A stretch of DNA of 64,000 nucleotides from Cellulomonas flavigena DSM 20109 (GCF_000092865.1 NC_014151.1:3162001-3226000), one strand, 5' to 3'. Positions 7,024 to 17,062 are shown, counted from the stretch's first letter. Numbers and translations: made by a program. The notes: a model not told the origin generated them from the sequence alone.

Positions 7024-8955
7024 GTGCGTGACGGACGAGGCGGGAGCGACGCGGACCGCGTGCTCGCCGGCCTCGACGAGCAGCAGACCGGGGCCGTCGT
7101 CGCGCCGCCCGGGCCCGTGCGGATCATGGCGGGTGCCGGCACGGGCAAGACCCGCACGATCACGCACCGCATCGCGTACCAGCACCTCACCGGGGCTGTC
7201 CCCGCGCACGGCGTGCTGGCCGTGACGCACTCGAGCAGGGCGGCGGGCGAGATGCGCGACCGTCTCGCGCGGCTCGGCGTCGGCGGGGTGCAGGCGCGCA
7301 CGTTCCACGCCGCGGCGCTGCGGCAGCTGCGGTACTTCTGGCGTGCGACAGGCCTACCGGGCGACGGTCCCGTGCTCATCGACGCCGACGGGCCGGGCGC
7401 GCAGTACCGGTACCTGCGCGGCGCGCTCGGGGCGGTGCTGCGGACGCCCGCGCGGGACGTCGACGCGTCGATGGTGACGGACCTGTCGACCGAGCTGACG
7501 TGGGCCGCCGCGCGTGACCTCACGCCCGCGGAGTACGAGGCGCAGGCGGAGGCGGCGGGACGCAAGCCGGGCATGCGCCTGTCGACGGTCGCCGGCGCGA
7601 TGCGGCGGTACACCACGGCCAAGCGCGCGGCCGGTGTGCTGGACTTCGCGGACCTGCTGGCGACGTGCGCGCGGCTGCTCGAGGACGACGACGAGGTCGC
7701 GGCCACCGTGCGGCAGCAGTACGCGGCGTTCGTCGTCGACGAGTACCAGGACACCGACCCGGCGCAGCAGCGGCTGCTCGACGCGTGGCTCGGCGACCGC
7801 GACACGCTCGCCGTGGTGGGTGACGCCCGGCAGGCCGTCTACGCGTTCAAGGGTGCGGACACCTCGCTGCTGCGGGACTTCACGGTGCGATTCCCGCACG
7901 CCGTGACCGTGGACCTCGTGCAGGACTACCGCTCGACGACCCAGGTGGTCGACGTCGCGAACCGCCTCATGGCCGGGCGCCCCGAGTCGGCGGGGCCGGC
8001 GCTCGTCGGGATGCTCGGCGACGGGCCCGCGGTGCAGGTCGTGCAGGGCGACGACGAGGAGGACGAGGACGCGCGTGTCGTCGCGACCGTCCGCCGGTGG
8101 CTGGCCGCGGGCGTGCCGCCCGAGGAGATCGCCGTGCTGCACCGGTTCAACGCGCAGGCCGTCGCGCTGACCGCCGCGCTGCGGGACGCCGGAGTCCCCG
8201 TCGTCGCGGCGGACGGGCAGGCGTACTTCGACCGTCGCGAGGTCGCGCACGTGCGGGCGCTGCTGCGCGAGCACGCCGCGCGCACCCCCGACGAGGACGC
8301 GGCCGACGTGCTGGGCCAGGTGCTGGCACGCGTCGGCCACGACCCTGACGCCCCGCCCGACGGCACCGGTGCCGCCCGTGAACGCTGGGACGCCCTGGAG
8401 GCGCTGCGCTCGCTGGTCGCGACACTGCCCGCGGCGCTGACCGGCACCGTGCGGGCGCTGTCCGCCGACCTGGACCGCCGCGCCGCCGAGGACCACGCAC
8501 CGCCCGGCCGCGGCGCCGTCACCGTCAGCACCATCCACAAGGCCAAGGGCCTGGAGTGGGACGCCGTCGTGGTCGCGCGCGCCACCGAGGGCTCCCTGCC
8601 GTCGGTCTACGCGACGACGTCGGCGGAGACGGCCGAGGAGCGGCGCCTGGCGTACGTCGCGGTGACGCGGGCGCGGCGGCACCTCGTCGCGACGTGGGCG
8701 GGTGCGCGGCGGGGCGGGCGGGCGAACACGGCGTCGCCGTACCTGAGCGCGTTCGCGGCGCCGCGGGCGCGGGCCGGGCGCGCGGACGACCCCCCGACGC
8801 CGCGGTCGACGTCCACGCTGACCGTCGGGCAGCGGGTCACGCACGACACGCACGGGCTGGGGCGCGTCGTCGACGTGCGCGACGGCACGGTGACGATCGA
8901 CTTCGGGACCGGCGGACGCAGGACGGTGGCTTCGGGACGCATCGTCACGCTGTGA
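7024..8955 (+). CDS. UvrD/PcrA-family superfamily 1 DNA helicase
   Basis: A 643-residue ATP-dependent 3'-5' helicase. Motifs appear in the expected order: Walker A AGAGTGKT, motif II VVDEYQDTDPAQ, motif III GDARQAVYAFKGA, motif IV QDYRSTTQ, motif V VSTIHKAKGLEW and motif VI AYVAVTRAR. The last 45 residues (VGQRVTHDTHGLGRVVDVRDG) form a small beta module seen at the C-terminus of UvrD/PcrA proteins, which contacts RNA polymerase in PcrA. At about 640 residues it belongs to the shorter actinobacterial UvrD-like group. I chose GTG 7024; the open frame continues upstream through the repeat element, but that part is arginine/proline-rich and has no ribosome binding site. Confidence 0.85.
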   Translation: MRDGRGGSDADRVLAGLDEQQTGAVVAPPGPVRIMAGAGTGKTRTITHRIAYQHLTGAVPAHGVLAVTHSSRAAGEMRDRLARLGVGGVQARTFHAAALRQLRYFWRATGLPGDGPVLIDADGPGAQYRYLRGALGAVLRTPARDVDASMVTDLSTELTWAAARDLTPAEYEAQAEAAGRKPGMRLSTVAGAMRRYTTAKRAAGVLDFADLLATCARLLEDDDEVAATVRQQYAAFVVDEYQDTDPAQQRLLDAWLGDRDTLAVVGDARQAVYAFKGADTSLLRDFTVRFPHAVTVDLVQDYRSTTQVVDVANRLMAGRPESAGPALVGMLGDGPAVQVVQGDDEEDEDARVVATVRRWLAAGVPPEEIAVLHRFNAQAVALTAALRDAGVPVVAADGQAYFDRREVAHVRALLREHAARTPDEDAADVLGQVLARVGHDPDAPPDGTGAARERWDALEALRSLVATLPAALTGTVRALSADLDRRAAEDHAPPGRGAVTVSTIHKAKGLEWDAVVVARATEGSLPSVYATTSAETAEERRLAYVAVTRARRHLVATWAGARRGGRANTASPYLSAFAAPRARAGRADDPPTPRSTSTLTVGQRVTHDTHGLGRVVDVRDGTVTIDFGTGGRRTVASGRIVTL

Positions 8956-9110
8956 CGGCCGTGGCGCGGCTCGACGTCACGGTCCACCGGGGGGCCGGCA
9001 GGAGATGCTCGAGGGCCTCGTGCCGCCGGTCGATGCCGAGCCGACCGTCGACGCGGCGACGTACCGGACGGCGTTCGCGTCCGCCGCGTCCGACGACCCG
9101 ATCGCCCCGC

Positions 9111-10070
9111 TCAGCCCGCGGCCGGCAGCGTCGCCGTGCAGGACGTGAGCGTGCGGTCCCGCCACAGCACCTCGACGTCGACCGGCCCCGCCCCCTCGAC
9201 AGGGACGGACAGGAAGCCGTCGGAGCCCCACGCCTGGTGGTCGACGGGCACGCCGCCGGTCGTCACGCGCACGACGAGCGGGCCCTGCGGTTCCACGTCG
9301 GTCCCGTCCCACACCACGTCGAGGGACAGCCGCTCGGACTCGACGCGTCGCGCGCCGTCGTCCCACGGCCACAGCCGCTGGGACTGCCGCCACTCGACCT
9401 CCCGCATGAGGCTGACGTCCTCGACCCGCAGCCCCGCGTCCGGGTCCTGCGCCGCGAGCGGGCACCGGGCGGTCGCGTCGACGGTCGTGCCTCCCGCGTC
9501 GCCCAGCCGGAGCCCGAGCAGGACGCCCGCGGCGACCACGACCCAGGCGACCACGGTGACGGCCCGCCCGCGCGCGTCCGTGCGCGGCGCGCGGCGCAGG
9601 ACGACGGTGCGCAGCAGACCGTCGGCGAACGTCCGTCCCTCCGGGTGCCACAGCGGACGCAGGTAGCCGATCAGCAGGATCGCGTCGAGGAGGTGCGCCA
9701 CCCAGCGCGCCAGGGAGCGCAGGACGCCCGGCGGTCCGCCGACCGGACCGTCCACGGGCGCGTGCACGACCGTGATGCCGACGACGCGGCGGCCAGGTGT
9801 CTGACCCGTCAGCCCCTGCAGCACGAGCATCAGCAGCCAGGCGAGCACCAGGACCCCCGACGACGTCCACGGCTGGGCGTCGTCAGCCGGGCCGCTGTCA
9901 AAGGTCGGCTGCAACGAGGGCGCGGTGATGCCGTCGCCCGCCACGATCCACGCGACCGCTCCGAGCACGGCGCTGTCGAGGAGCGCGGCCACGACGCGGC
10001 GGCTCCAGCTCGCGGGCTCGAGGTCCGGGAGCAGCCGTCCGTGCGGCAGCTCGGTCTCCGTGACGGTCAC
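9111..10070 (-). CDS. RDD-family membrane protein
   Basis: A 319-residue integral membrane protein. The RDD-like part (WSRRVVAALLDSAVLGAVAW, TPGRRVVGITVV, then LARWVAHLLDAILLIGYL) spans about residues 18-190 with four hydrophobic segments. A further membrane helix (VVAWVVVAAGVLLGL) leads to a C-terminal external domain of about 110 residues containing conserved-looking W and D residues. The domain's role is unknown. The GTG start overlaps the preceding gene's stop by four bases, making this the third gene of a three-gene operon. Confidence 0.75.
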   Translation of the reverse strand: MTVTETELPHGRLLPDLEPASWSRRVVAALLDSAVLGAVAWIVAGDGITAPSLQPTFDSGPADDAQPWTSSGVLVLAWLLMLVLQGLTGQTPGRRVVGITVVHAPVDGPVGGPPGVLRSLARWVAHLLDAILLIGYLRPLWHPEGRTFADGLLRTVVLRRAPRTDARGRAVTVVAWVVVAAGVLLGLRLGDAGGTTVDATARCPLAAQDPDAGLRVEDVSLMREVEWRQSQRLWPWDDGARRVESERLSLDVVWDGTDVEPQGPLVVRVTTGGVPVDHQAWGSDGFLSVPVEGAGPVDVEVLWRDRTLTSCTATLPAAG

Positions 10071-10585
10071 GCGCGCATCGTCGCAGGCCGGGGCGGATGC
10101 GCACCAGGGACCGCCCCTGTCGGGCCGGTGGGACCGGTGGGCCTGCCCCGCACGACGAGCACCACGGCCGCGCACGCCACGACGGTCCACACGTCGGTCG
10201 CGTCGGGCTGGACGACGACCCGGACGGGCGCGACGGCGCCGCCGACGAGCGCGTCGACCGGGAACCGCAGGACGCCGACGACGTCGGCGTACACGTCCCG
10301 CGCCGTGGCGGAGAGCTTGAGCGCGGCGAAGGCGAGGGCCGTCACCGCGGCGACGACGGACGCGGGGACGAGCGAGGGCGCGCGCCGCATGACGACGTCC
10401 CGTGCCGCGAGCACCAGGAACGGGAAGAACGCCAGGCCCGCGACGTCGGACAGCTTGCCCGTGACCCAGCCCGGTGCGGCCGCCTTGAGCACGTGGTCGT
10501 TGAGCAGCAGCACCGCGAGCGCGACCAGCGGCACGGGGTGCAGCACGAGCTCACCCGGCACCCGCGCCGGGCCGGACGGGGTCAC
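10067..10585 (-). CDS. Hypothetical membrane protein, 172 aa
   Basis: A small integral membrane protein with about four hydrophobic segments (ELVLHPVPLVALAVLLLNDH, VAGLAFFPFLVLAARDVV, VVAAVTALAFAALKL, VWTVVACAAVVLVV). I do not recognise the family. The C-terminus has a short repeat (PTGPTGPTG). GTGA overlaps on both sides couple it to the secreted-protein gene before it and the RDD gene after it. The start GTG at 10585 is set by the overlap. Confidence 0.65.
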   Translation of the reverse strand: MTPSGPARVPGELVLHPVPLVALAVLLLNDHVLKAAAPGWVTGKLSDVAGLAFFPFLVLAARDVVMRRAPSLVPASVVAAVTALAFAALKLSATARDVYADVVGVLRFPVDALVGGAVAPVRVVVQPDATDVWTVVACAAVVLVVRGRPTGPTGPTGAVPGAHPPRPATMRA

Positions 10586-11154
10586 GATCCGCCCTCGTCG
10601 GGCGGGTCGAGCGACAACCGGTCGACCGTCCCGCTCATGTCGCCGAGATGCAGGGTCACCGGGGGCGTGACGTCGACCGGCAGGTAGAAGGTCAGGCTCG
10701 CCGAGGCGCGGTCCCCGGCGCGGCTCTTCGTGGCCGGCGGTCGCCAGCCGTACGACGCCACGTCCTGCGGGGACCACGTCCGCCCGCGGCCGTCGCTCAC
10801 GGTGAGGGTGCGCAGCAGGTCCTCCGGGACGGGTTCGGGGTCCAGGCCGTTGAACGACAGCTCGACGTGCACGGGGACGTCGACGTCGTCCGCGCTGACG
10901 CAGCTCCTCGTGTGCACCCAGACGCTCCGGGCCTCGTACCCGCCACCGAGGAACGACGACGGGGTCGCCGACCAGATCCCCGTGTCGTCGTACTCCTGGG
11001 GGCCGTAGAACGCGCTCACCCGATCGTCGGACGTGGGCTCCGGGCACCGCTCGAGGCCGGGCGAGGTCGCCACGGCGGCCCCGGCTCCGACCAGGAGCAC
11101 GGCGGCGACAGCCGCGGAACGCGCGCGCGAGGGCCGCGGCGGGGGCGTCGTCAT
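10582..11154 (-). CDS. Hypothetical secreted protein, first gene of RDD operon
   Basis: A 190-residue protein with an N-terminal hydrophobic segment (SAAVAAVLLVGAGAAVAT) that acts as a signal peptide or anchor. The rest is a beta-rich domain (SVWVHTRSC, VELSFNGLDPEPV, SLTFYLPVDVTPPVTLHLGD) with two cysteines (ERCPEP, TRSCVS) that may form a disulfide. It leads a three-gene operon with the small membrane protein and the RDD protein, so the three may form one envelope complex. No family is recognised. Confidence 0.65.
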   Translation of the reverse strand: MTTPPPRPSRARSAAVAAVLLVGAGAAVATSPGLERCPEPTSDDRVSAFYGPQEYDDTGIWSATPSSFLGGGYEARSVWVHTRSCVSADDVDVPVHVELSFNGLDPEPVPEDLLRTLTVSDGRGRTWSPQDVASYGWRPPATKSRAGDRASASLTFYLPVDVTPPVTLHLGDMSGTVDRLSLDPPDEGGS

Positions 11155-11297
11155 GTCGGCAACGTACGGCGACGGGGCGGGCCGCGGGGCGTCGATGCCG
11201 ATCTGTCACCCCGCCGCCGCGTCGACGAGACCCGGGACCGGACGATCCGGGCAGACCGGTCCGGGGTGCACGGGCCCGGCCCCGTACGATCGCGGGT

Positions 11298-12509
11298 GTG
11301 CCGAGCCTCCCCGTGATCCGCGTGAGCGCGGTCGTCCTGCGCCGCCCGACGGGCGAGGTGCTGACCGTCCGCAAGCGCGGCACGGACCGTTTCATGCTCC
11401 CCGGCGGCAAGCCCGAGCCCGGCGAGACGCCCGCGCAGACCGCGGTGCGCGAAGCGTTCGAGGAGGTCGGGGCGGTGCTCGACGAGTCGCGGTTGCGCGA
11501 GCTCGGCACGTTCCGCGCCGCCGCGGCGAACGAGGACGGCCAGGAGGTCGAGGGCACCGTCTTCGAGCACCCGGGCGTGCCGCACGTGGCGCCCGGCGGG
11601 GAGATCGCGGAGCTGCGGTGGCTCGACCCGGCGGCTGATCTGCCCGACGACCTCGCGCCCCTGCTGCAGGAGCGGGTGCTGCCGGTGCTGGCGGGGACGC
11701 GCGCCTGGGACCTGTGGTTCGAGACCGTCGACGGCGTCGACCGCTACCCGGGCCGCCCGGCCACGCGACCCCGGCCCACGCACGAGCCGGCGGGGTGGGT
11801 CGGCAGCGCCGGCCCGGCGATCGACCCGGCGACGTGGCCGCGTGGCACGCTCACCGGACTGCCGATGTTCCATGCGGTCACGCTGCTGCTGCCGCCGGAG
11901 TTCCAGCGGCGCGGGCCGGAGCTCCCGGCGGTGGCGTTCTTCCAGGGCGAGGGCCAGTTCGCGCACGCCCGGCGAGGCGAGGACGACCCGACCGACCCGT
12001 TCGTCGCTGACCTCCGCAGGTCCCGGGAGCACCCGCACCTGGGGCGGCGCGTCGACATCATCGACGGGCAGTTCGCGCTCGTCTGGCTGACGCGCGCGGA
12101 GTACGACGCCGGGCCGACCGCACCGCCACCGGACACCCGCCGACCAGGTGAGCACGTCGCGGACGACGAGGGCCCGAACGCATGGGACGAGCAGCAGCCG
12201 ACCGCGTGGGTGTGGCTCACCGAGCGTCCCGACCCGAATGCCGGGCACGTCCCGGTGGACCCGATGGACTGGGACGGCACCGACGGGTTCGTGCCCCCGC
12301 CGCGCACGGAGGACTGGAAGCTCGTCGGCTGGGCCGAGGACCTGCACCTGCGCAGCCACCTGGGCGGCACGTCGTTCCCCGTCCAGACCCTCGTCGAGGG
12401 ATTCACGCCGTACTACCTGGAGCTCGAGGAGCTGCCGGGCATGAACTTCGGCGGCGGCAACGCGCAGATCGACCTGGAGTCGGAGGCGTTCGACTGGGCG
12501 TGCGGCTGA
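11298..12509 (+). CDS. Nudix hydrolase with long C-terminal domain
   Basis: A 403-residue protein. The N-terminal 140 residues are a Nudix domain with an intact box: GGKPEPGETPAQTAVREAFE followed by EVGA, which binds Mg2+ and supports hydrolysis of nucleoside diphosphates linked to another moiety. The 250-residue C-terminal region (LTGLPMFHAVTLLLPPEFQ, ELPAVAFFQGEGQF, PGMNFGGGNAQIDL) somewhat resembles DUF1963/YwqG-like proteins, but I cannot confirm that. This two-part build is unusual for a Nudix enzyme. The GTG at 11298 directly begins the Nudix core (PSLPVIRVSAVVLRRP). It is convergent with the hydrolase at 12514, with only four bases between stops. Confidence 0.75.
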   Translation: MPSLPVIRVSAVVLRRPTGEVLTVRKRGTDRFMLPGGKPEPGETPAQTAVREAFEEVGAVLDESRLRELGTFRAAAANEDGQEVEGTVFEHPGVPHVAPGGEIAELRWLDPAADLPDDLAPLLQERVLPVLAGTRAWDLWFETVDGVDRYPGRPATRPRPTHEPAGWVGSAGPAIDPATWPRGTLTGLPMFHAVTLLLPPEFQRRGPELPAVAFFQGEGQFAHARRGEDDPTDPFVADLRRSREHPHLGRRVDIIDGQFALVWLTRAEYDAGPTAPPPDTRRPGEHVADDEGPNAWDEQQPTAWVWLTERPDPNAGHVPVDPMDWDGTDGFVPPPRTEDWKLVGWAEDLHLRSHLGGTSFPVQTLVEGFTPYYLELEELPGMNFGGGNAQIDLESEAFDWACG

Positions 12510-12513
12510 CCCC

Positions 12514-13194
12514 TCAGTCCGCCCAGTGCTGCCGCAGCACGTCGAGGACCCGCGGGTCGTCCTGCACGCGGTGCCCGGCGCCCTGGAGCGTGACGTGGCG
12601 CGCGCCGCGCAGGACGAGGGCCTCGGCGGTCTCCTCGTAGAGGGGCCGCTCCCCGCCGGTGACGACGAGCGTGCGGACCGGCAGGCGCAGGTCGTCCCGC
12701 AGCCCGAGCCCCCACGGCGGGCGGATCGCGCGCAGCCGGCGGGTCGCCTCCCGCAACTCGTCCTCCGGCAGGTCGGGCGGCGGCATCCCCGTCGCGGCGG
12801 CGAAGAGCCGCGAGAACTCCGTGTCCGGCACCGACACGTCGTCCGCGACCGCGAACACGGGCGTCATCGCCGCGACGTGCTCCTCCACGGCCGGCATACC
12901 GCGCGCCAGATCGAAGCACGCGGGTTCCAGCAGCACCAGCGAGCGGACCGCGCCCGGCTCGTGCTGGGCCGCGAGCAGCGCGGCGTTCGCACCGTACGAC
13001 GACGCGACGACGTGCCCGCCGCCGCGGGCCCGCAGCAGGTCGAGGACCCGGCCGCAGTCCCGCACGGCGTCGTCGGCCACGCCGACCCGCGTGAGGAACT
13101 GCCAGCCGGGGTCGGCCACCGCCGCCTGGTGGGGCCAGGCGGCGGCGCCTGCGCTGCCGGCGCCGTGGACGAAGAGGACCGTCATGCGCGTCAT
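12514..13194 (-). CDS. Alpha/beta hydrolase
   Basis: A 226-residue alpha/beta-hydrolase-fold enzyme. The oxyanion region is FVHGAGSAG, the nucleophile elbow is ASSYGANA (Ser in SSYGA, matching SxSxGG-type elbows loosely), and the catalytic His is in GAGHRVQDDP near the end. The substrate is unknown. Two in-frame ATGs (13194, 13185) are possible starts; neither has a strong ribosome binding site. The gene lies just downstream of nadE on the same strand and could be read through from that operon. Confidence 0.75.
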   Translation of the reverse strand: MTRMTVLFVHGAGSAGAAAWPHQAAVADPGWQFLTRVGVADDAVRDCGRVLDLLRARGGGHVVASSYGANAALLAAQHEPGAVRSLVLLEPACFDLARGMPAVEEHVAAMTPVFAVADDVSVPDTEFSRLFAAATGMPPPDLPEDELREATRRLRAIRPPWGLGLRDDLRLPVRTLVVTGGERPLYEETAEALVLRGARHVTLQGAGHRVQDDPRVLDVLRQHWAD

Positions 13195-13220
13195 GCTGCC
13201 GCACGCGGACGCACGGGACC

Positions 13221-15086
13221 TCACGCCATGGGTGGCTCGACCGAGACCGCTGCTGTCGCGTGCGACCAGTGGTTCGCCAGCGGCATCCGCCGGTCCCGCC
13301 CGAACGCGAGCCGGGACACCTTGATGCGGATCGGCACCTGGCGGCGCTTGAACTCGCTGCGGTCGACGAGCGTCAGCACGCGGTCGACGGTGCCGGCCGC
13401 CGCCTGCGGGTCCCACCCGTCGGCGACCAGGGAGCCGGCGAGCTCGCGCGCGCTCGCGTGGTCCTCGAGGAACGCGAGCAGCAGCCGGTCGAGCACCGGG
13501 TAGGGCGGGAGGGAGTCGCTGTCCTGCTGCCCGGGCGCCAGCTCCGCGCTGGCCGGCTTGGTGAGCGTCGCGGCCGGGATCGGCGGGGCCTGCCCGGCGG
13601 CGGCGGCACGGTCGTTGCGCCACTGCGCGAGCCCGTAGACCCCCGGCAGGACCGTTCCGTCGCGCAGCGTCACGGTGGTCTTCAGCAGGTCGCCCAGCGG
13701 GTTGGGGGCGGTGCCGCAGGAGTCGCCGTAGAGCGTGAAGTAGCCGACGGCGCTCTCCGAGCGGTTCCCGGTCGTGCAGACCAGCGCGCCGGTGGCGTTC
13801 GCGAGCGTCATGAGCGTCGTGCCGCGCAGCCGCGCCTGCAGGTTCTCCCATGCGACGGGCTGCCCGGTCGCACCGGTCCGGTCGGTCAGCAGCCCGGCGA
13901 GCACCCGGTGACGCTCGAGGTAGGCGTCGGTGATCGGCACGACGTCGAACCGGATGCCGAGGTTGTCGGCCAGTGCGCGCGCGTCGTCGACGGACCCGCC
14001 CGAGGAGTACGGGCCGGGCATCCCGACGCCCCACACGGCGTCCGGCCCGAGCGCGTCGACGGCGATCGTGGCGGCCAGCGCGGAGTCGATCCCGCCGGAC
14101 AGGCCGAGGACGACCTGCGGCAGCCCGACGCGCGTGCAGTAGTCGCGGAAGCCGGTGACGAGCGCGGTGTACACCTCGTCGTGGACCTCGCGCGGCGCGG
14201 TCAGCGGCGGTGGCGGCAGGGGGCAGCGCTCGGTGTGCGTCACGCCCAGGTCCACGACGTCCCACGACGGGTCGACCTCCGCGGCGACAGGCAGGTCGAC
14301 CGTGACGAGGTCGGTCGCGAACGACCGTCCGCGGGCGACGACGACCCCGTCACCGTCCACGGCGAACGACCCGCCGTCGAACACGAGCTCGTCCTGCCCG
14401 CCGACCGCGTTGACGTACGCGATCGGCACCCCCGCGCTGCGGGCCGCAGCCGCGACGGCCGCCTCGCGCAGCCGTTGCTTGCCGACGTGGTACGGCGACG
14501 CGTTCAGCACGACGACGGCCTGCGCCCCGCCGCGGCGCACCTCCTGGACGAGCGCGTCGCTCCACACGTCCTCGCACACGAGGACGCCGAACGTCACCGG
14601 ACCCTCGGGCGTCAGCACCCGGTACAGGTCCTGCTGCGCCGGACCGGCCTCGACGTGCCGCGCGTCGTCGAACACCGAGTACGTCGGCAGCAGCGTCTTG
14701 GCGTGCGCGCCGTGCACCTGCCCGCCCTGGGCGACGACGGCCACGTTGCGCAGCCCGCGCTCTCGCGTGTCGGTCGCCGATCCCGCGGGGCGCGCACCAG
14801 CGGCCCCCGGCAGGCTCCCGGTGACCCACGGCGCCCCCAGCAGCGCGACCGTGCGGTCCGTGGACCGGGCGACCTGCTGCGTCGCGGCCATGGCGGCGCG
14901 CACGAACTCCGGCTCGGCCAGCAGGTCCTCGACGGGGTAGCCGCACACCCCCATCTCCGGGGTGAGCACGACGTCGGCCTGCCACGACCCGGCCGTGGCC
15001 ACCGCGTGGGTCAGGGCGGTGGCGTTGCCTGCCATGTCCCCGACGCGGACGGGCAGCTGGGCCAGGGCGACGCGGAGCGTGGTCAT
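13221..15086 (-). CDS. nadE: Glutamine-dependent NAD+ synthetase
   Basis: A 621-residue two-domain enzyme making NAD+ from nicotinate adenine dinucleotide, ATP and glutamine. Residues 1-270 are the nitrilase-like glutaminase domain with its triad visible: Glu in [11 protein letters not shown], Lys in [13 protein letters not shown], Cys in VLVCEDVWS. The synthetase domain starts near 300 with the ATP-binding P-loop [10 protein letters not shown] and contains [20 protein letters not shown] and the C-terminal SEFKRRQ. The length fits the eukaryotic/actinobacterial type. It overlaps the Nudix gene by four bases and is the last gene of pncB-Nudix-nadE. Confidence 0.95.
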   Translation of the reverse strand: MTTLRVALAQLPVRVGDMAGNATALTHAVATAGSWQADVVLTPEMGVCGYPVEDLLAEPEFVRAAMAATQQVARSTDRTVALLGAPWVTGSLPGAAGARPAGSATDTRERGLRNVAVVAQGGQVHGAHAKTLLPTYSVFDDARHVEAGPAQQDLYRVLTPEGPVTFGVLVCEDVWSDALVQEVRRGGAQAVVVLNASPYHVGKQRLREAAVAAAARSAGVPIAYVNAVGGQDELVFDGGSFAVDGDGVVVARGRSFATDLVTVDLPVAAEVDPSWDVVDLGVTHTERCPLPPPPLTAPREVHDEVYTALVTGFRDYCTRVGLPQVVLGLSGGIDSALAATIAVDALGPDAVWGVGMPGPYSSGGSVDDARALADNLGIRFDVVPITDAYLERHRVLAGLLTDRTGATGQPVAWENLQARLRGTTLMTLANATGALVCTTGNRSESAVGYFTLYGDSCGTAPNPLGDLLKTTVTLRDGTVLPGVYGLAQWRNDRAAAAGQAPPIPAATLTKPASAELAPGQQDSDSLPPYPVLDRLLLAFLEDHASARELAGSLVADGWDPQAAAGTVDRVLTLVDRSEFKRRQVPIRIKVSRLAFGRDRRMPLANHWSHATAAVSVEPPMA

Positions 15087-15643
15087 CGGTCCTCCTCGCG
15101 CGTGCTCGTGGCGCCGGCGGTGACGAGCGTGCGGACCCGGGCCACGCCGTCGGCCAGGATCCGGGCGTGGTCGAACGCGAGCGCGGGGCTCGCGTCGCTC
15201 CCACCGCTCCCGCCCGGCAGTGCGAGGGCGGACACGTCCCACCAGCGCGCGTCGCGCGCGTCGGACCCCGCCCGCGGCTCGGGCAGGTCCGGGGCGAACG
15301 CGACGTGCGCGACGGACACCACCCGCATGCGGGGGTCGCGGCCCGGCCGGCCGTACGTCGCGAGCTGCTCGAGCCGCCCGGCGAACCGCTCGACACCGGT
15401 CTCCTCGTGCAGCTCGCGCCACGCCGCGTCGGCGACGTCCTCGTCGACGTCCACGAATCCGCCCGGCAGGGCCCACGCACCGGCGTACGGGGCGTCGGTG
15501 CGCTCGACCAGCAGCACCGCGAGCGCACCGGCACGCTCGGTGAAGACGCACAGGTCCACCGTGACGGCGAACGGCGGGTAGGCGTGCGGGTCGTACGCGG
15601 TGGGTGCGACGCCGGCGACGGTGGTGGGGCTCAGGGGGCTCAT
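15083..15643 (-). CDS. Nudix protein resembling NrtR without its DNA-binding domain
   Basis: A 186-residue Nudix protein with the box [20 protein letters not shown] followed by ETGV. The N-terminus ([26 protein letters not shown]) and the C-terminal [18 protein letters not shown] match NrtR-type proteins and their ADP-ribose pyrophosphatase relatives, where LAFDH leads into a winged helix. Here the protein ends about 20 residues later, so the DNA-binding domain is missing. Position between pncB and nadE, with ATGA overlaps on both sides, argues for a role in NAD turnover, probably ADP-ribose hydrolysis. Function as a regulator seems unlikely. Confidence 0.82.
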   Translation of the reverse strand: MSPLSPTTVAGVAPTAYDPHAYPPFAVTVDLCVFTERAGALAVLLVERTDAPYAGAWALPGGFVDVDEDVADAAWRELHEETGVERFAGRLEQLATYGRPGRDPRMRVVSVAHVAFAPDLPEPRAGSDARDARWWDVSALALPGGSGGSDASPALAFDHARILADGVARVRTLVTAGATSTREEDR

Positions 15644-17004
15644 GCGGTGGCTCCGATCAGGTTGCCGAGGGCGGTGGGGTCCGCGACGAGACGCGGGGTA
15701 CCGGGGGCCAGGTCGAGGTCGAGCGCGGTCAGCTCGGCCTTGGCACCGCGGTGGTGGGCGCGGACGGCGGCGAGGGGCGGCTGGTGCACGACGTCGCCGT
15801 CGCGGACCACCGGGACCTGCAGCGCACGGCCCAGCCCGCTCTCCGGGGCGCCGGGCAGGTGCCGCACGACGACGACCTCGCGCGTCGCGTGGCCCTGGTG
15901 GTCCAGCGACCGGTAGGCGACCTTGCGGCCGCCGACGCTGCCCTTGCCGGCTGCCTTCTTGACGACCGGGCGCATGGGTGCGTCCCGGCCGGGCGCGTCG
16001 GCGATCGCGACGAGCTTGTAGACCATCCCGGCCGTCGGGTGGCCCGACCCGCCGACGAGCCTGGTCCCCGCGCCGTACAGGTCGACGGGCGCGTCGGCCA
16101 GCGCGGCGATGGTGTGCTCGTCGAGGTCCGAGGTGACCGCGATCCGCGTGCTCGTCGCCCCGAGGGAGTCGAGCAGCGCGCGGGCCCGACGGGCCTCGTC
16201 GGCCAGGTCGCCGGAGTCGAGGCGGACGCCGCCCAGGTCCGTGCCGGCGGTCCCGACGGCGGTGCGGAGGCCCTGCGGGACGTCGTAGGTGTCGACGAGC
16301 AGCGTGGTGCCCGTCCCCAGGGCGGCGACCTGCGAGGCGAACGCGTCGGCCTCGCTGCGGTGCGCGAGCGTGAACGCGTGCGCGGCTGTGCCGCGGGTGG
16401 GCACGCCGTACCGGAACCCGGCCTGCAGGTTGCTCGTGGCGGCGAAGCCGACGAGGTACGCGGCGCGCGCTGCCGCGACGGCGGCGTCCTCGTGGGTGCG
16501 TCGGCTGCCCATCTCGAGCAGCGGCCGGCCGTCGGCGGCGGTGACCATGCGGGCCGCGGCGGAGGCGATCGCGCTGTCGTGGTTGAGGATCGACAGGACC
16601 AGCGTCTCCAGGACGACGCACTCGGCGAACGTCCCGGTGACGGTGAGGACCGGGCTGTTCGGGAAGTAGATCTCCCCCTCGCGGTACGCGTCGACGTCCC
16701 CGGTGAAGCGGTAGTCGAGGAGGTATCCCGCGGTGCGCTCGTCGACGACGCCGGTGTCCTGCAGCCAGGCCACGTGGGCGGCGTCGAACCGGAAGCTCTC
16801 GATCGCCTCGACGATCCGGCCGAGCCCGGCCACGACGCCGTACCGCCTCCCCTGCGGCAGGCGGCGGGCGAACGCCTCGAAGACCGCCCGGTGGTGCGCG
16901 GTGCCGTCGACGAGGGCGGCCCGGAGCATCGTCAGCTCGTAGTGGTCGGTCAGCATCGCGGTGCTCGTCGCGACCGTCGGCGTTGTTGTGGTCATAGTGA
17001 CCAT
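15640..17004 (-). CDS. pncB: Nicotinate phosphoribosyltransferase
   Basis: A 454-residue enzyme converting nicotinate and PRPP (with ATP) to nicotinate mononucleotide, the first step of the Preiss-Handler pathway finished here by NadE. Recognisable blocks are [11 protein letters not shown], the FSRRLP-like [37 protein letters not shown] (containing the phosphorylated-His region) and VRLDSGDL. It starts at ATG 17004 or, nine bases in, at ATG 16995; both lie in a perfect palindrome. It is the first gene of the NAD operon and overlaps the Nudix gene by four bases. Confidence 0.93.
   Translation of the reverse strand: MVTMTTTTPTVATSTAMLTDHYELTMLRAALVDGTAHHRAVFEAFARRLPQGRRYGVVAGLGRIVEAIESFRFDAAHVAWLQDTGVVDERTAGYLLDYRFTGDVDAYREGEIYFPNSPVLTVTGTFAECVVLETLVLSILNHDSAIASAAARMVTAADGRPLLEMGSRRTHEDAAVAAARAAYLVGFAATSNLQAGFRYGVPTRGTAAHAFTLAHRSEADAFASQVAALGTGTTLLVDTYDVPQGLRTAVGTAGTDLGGVRLDSGDLADEARRARALLDSLGATSTRIAVTSDLDEHTIAALADAPVDLYGAGTRLVGGSGHPTAGMVYKLVAIADAPGRDAPMRPVVKKAAGKGSVGGRKVAYRSLDHQGHATREVVVVRHLPGAPESGLGRALQVPVVRDGDVVHQPPLAAVRAHHRGAKAELTALDLDLAPGTPRLVADPTALGNLIGATA
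16989..17003. promoter_or_regulatory. Perfect palindrome over the pncB start codons
   Basis: TGGTCATAGTGACCA is a perfect 6+3+6 inverted repeat lying across both candidate pncB start codons; a second small palindrome CCATTATGG overlaps it at 17001-17009. A repressor here would block transcription start or elongation of the NAD operon. NrtR- and NadQ-type regulators use such sites upstream of NAD genes. Confidence 0.55.
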
Positions 17005-17062
17005 TATGGCGCTCCATGGCGCCGGCGTGGCGGTATTTATGGTCGACGTGACCCTGCACGTG

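Noticed and set aside
9005..9148. Short plus-strand frame (47 codons) after the helicase gene
   Set aside because: It has an ATG and GC-rich third positions but overlaps the end of the RDD gene and matches no family I recognise; the 155-base gap is more likely untranslated or a gene remnant.
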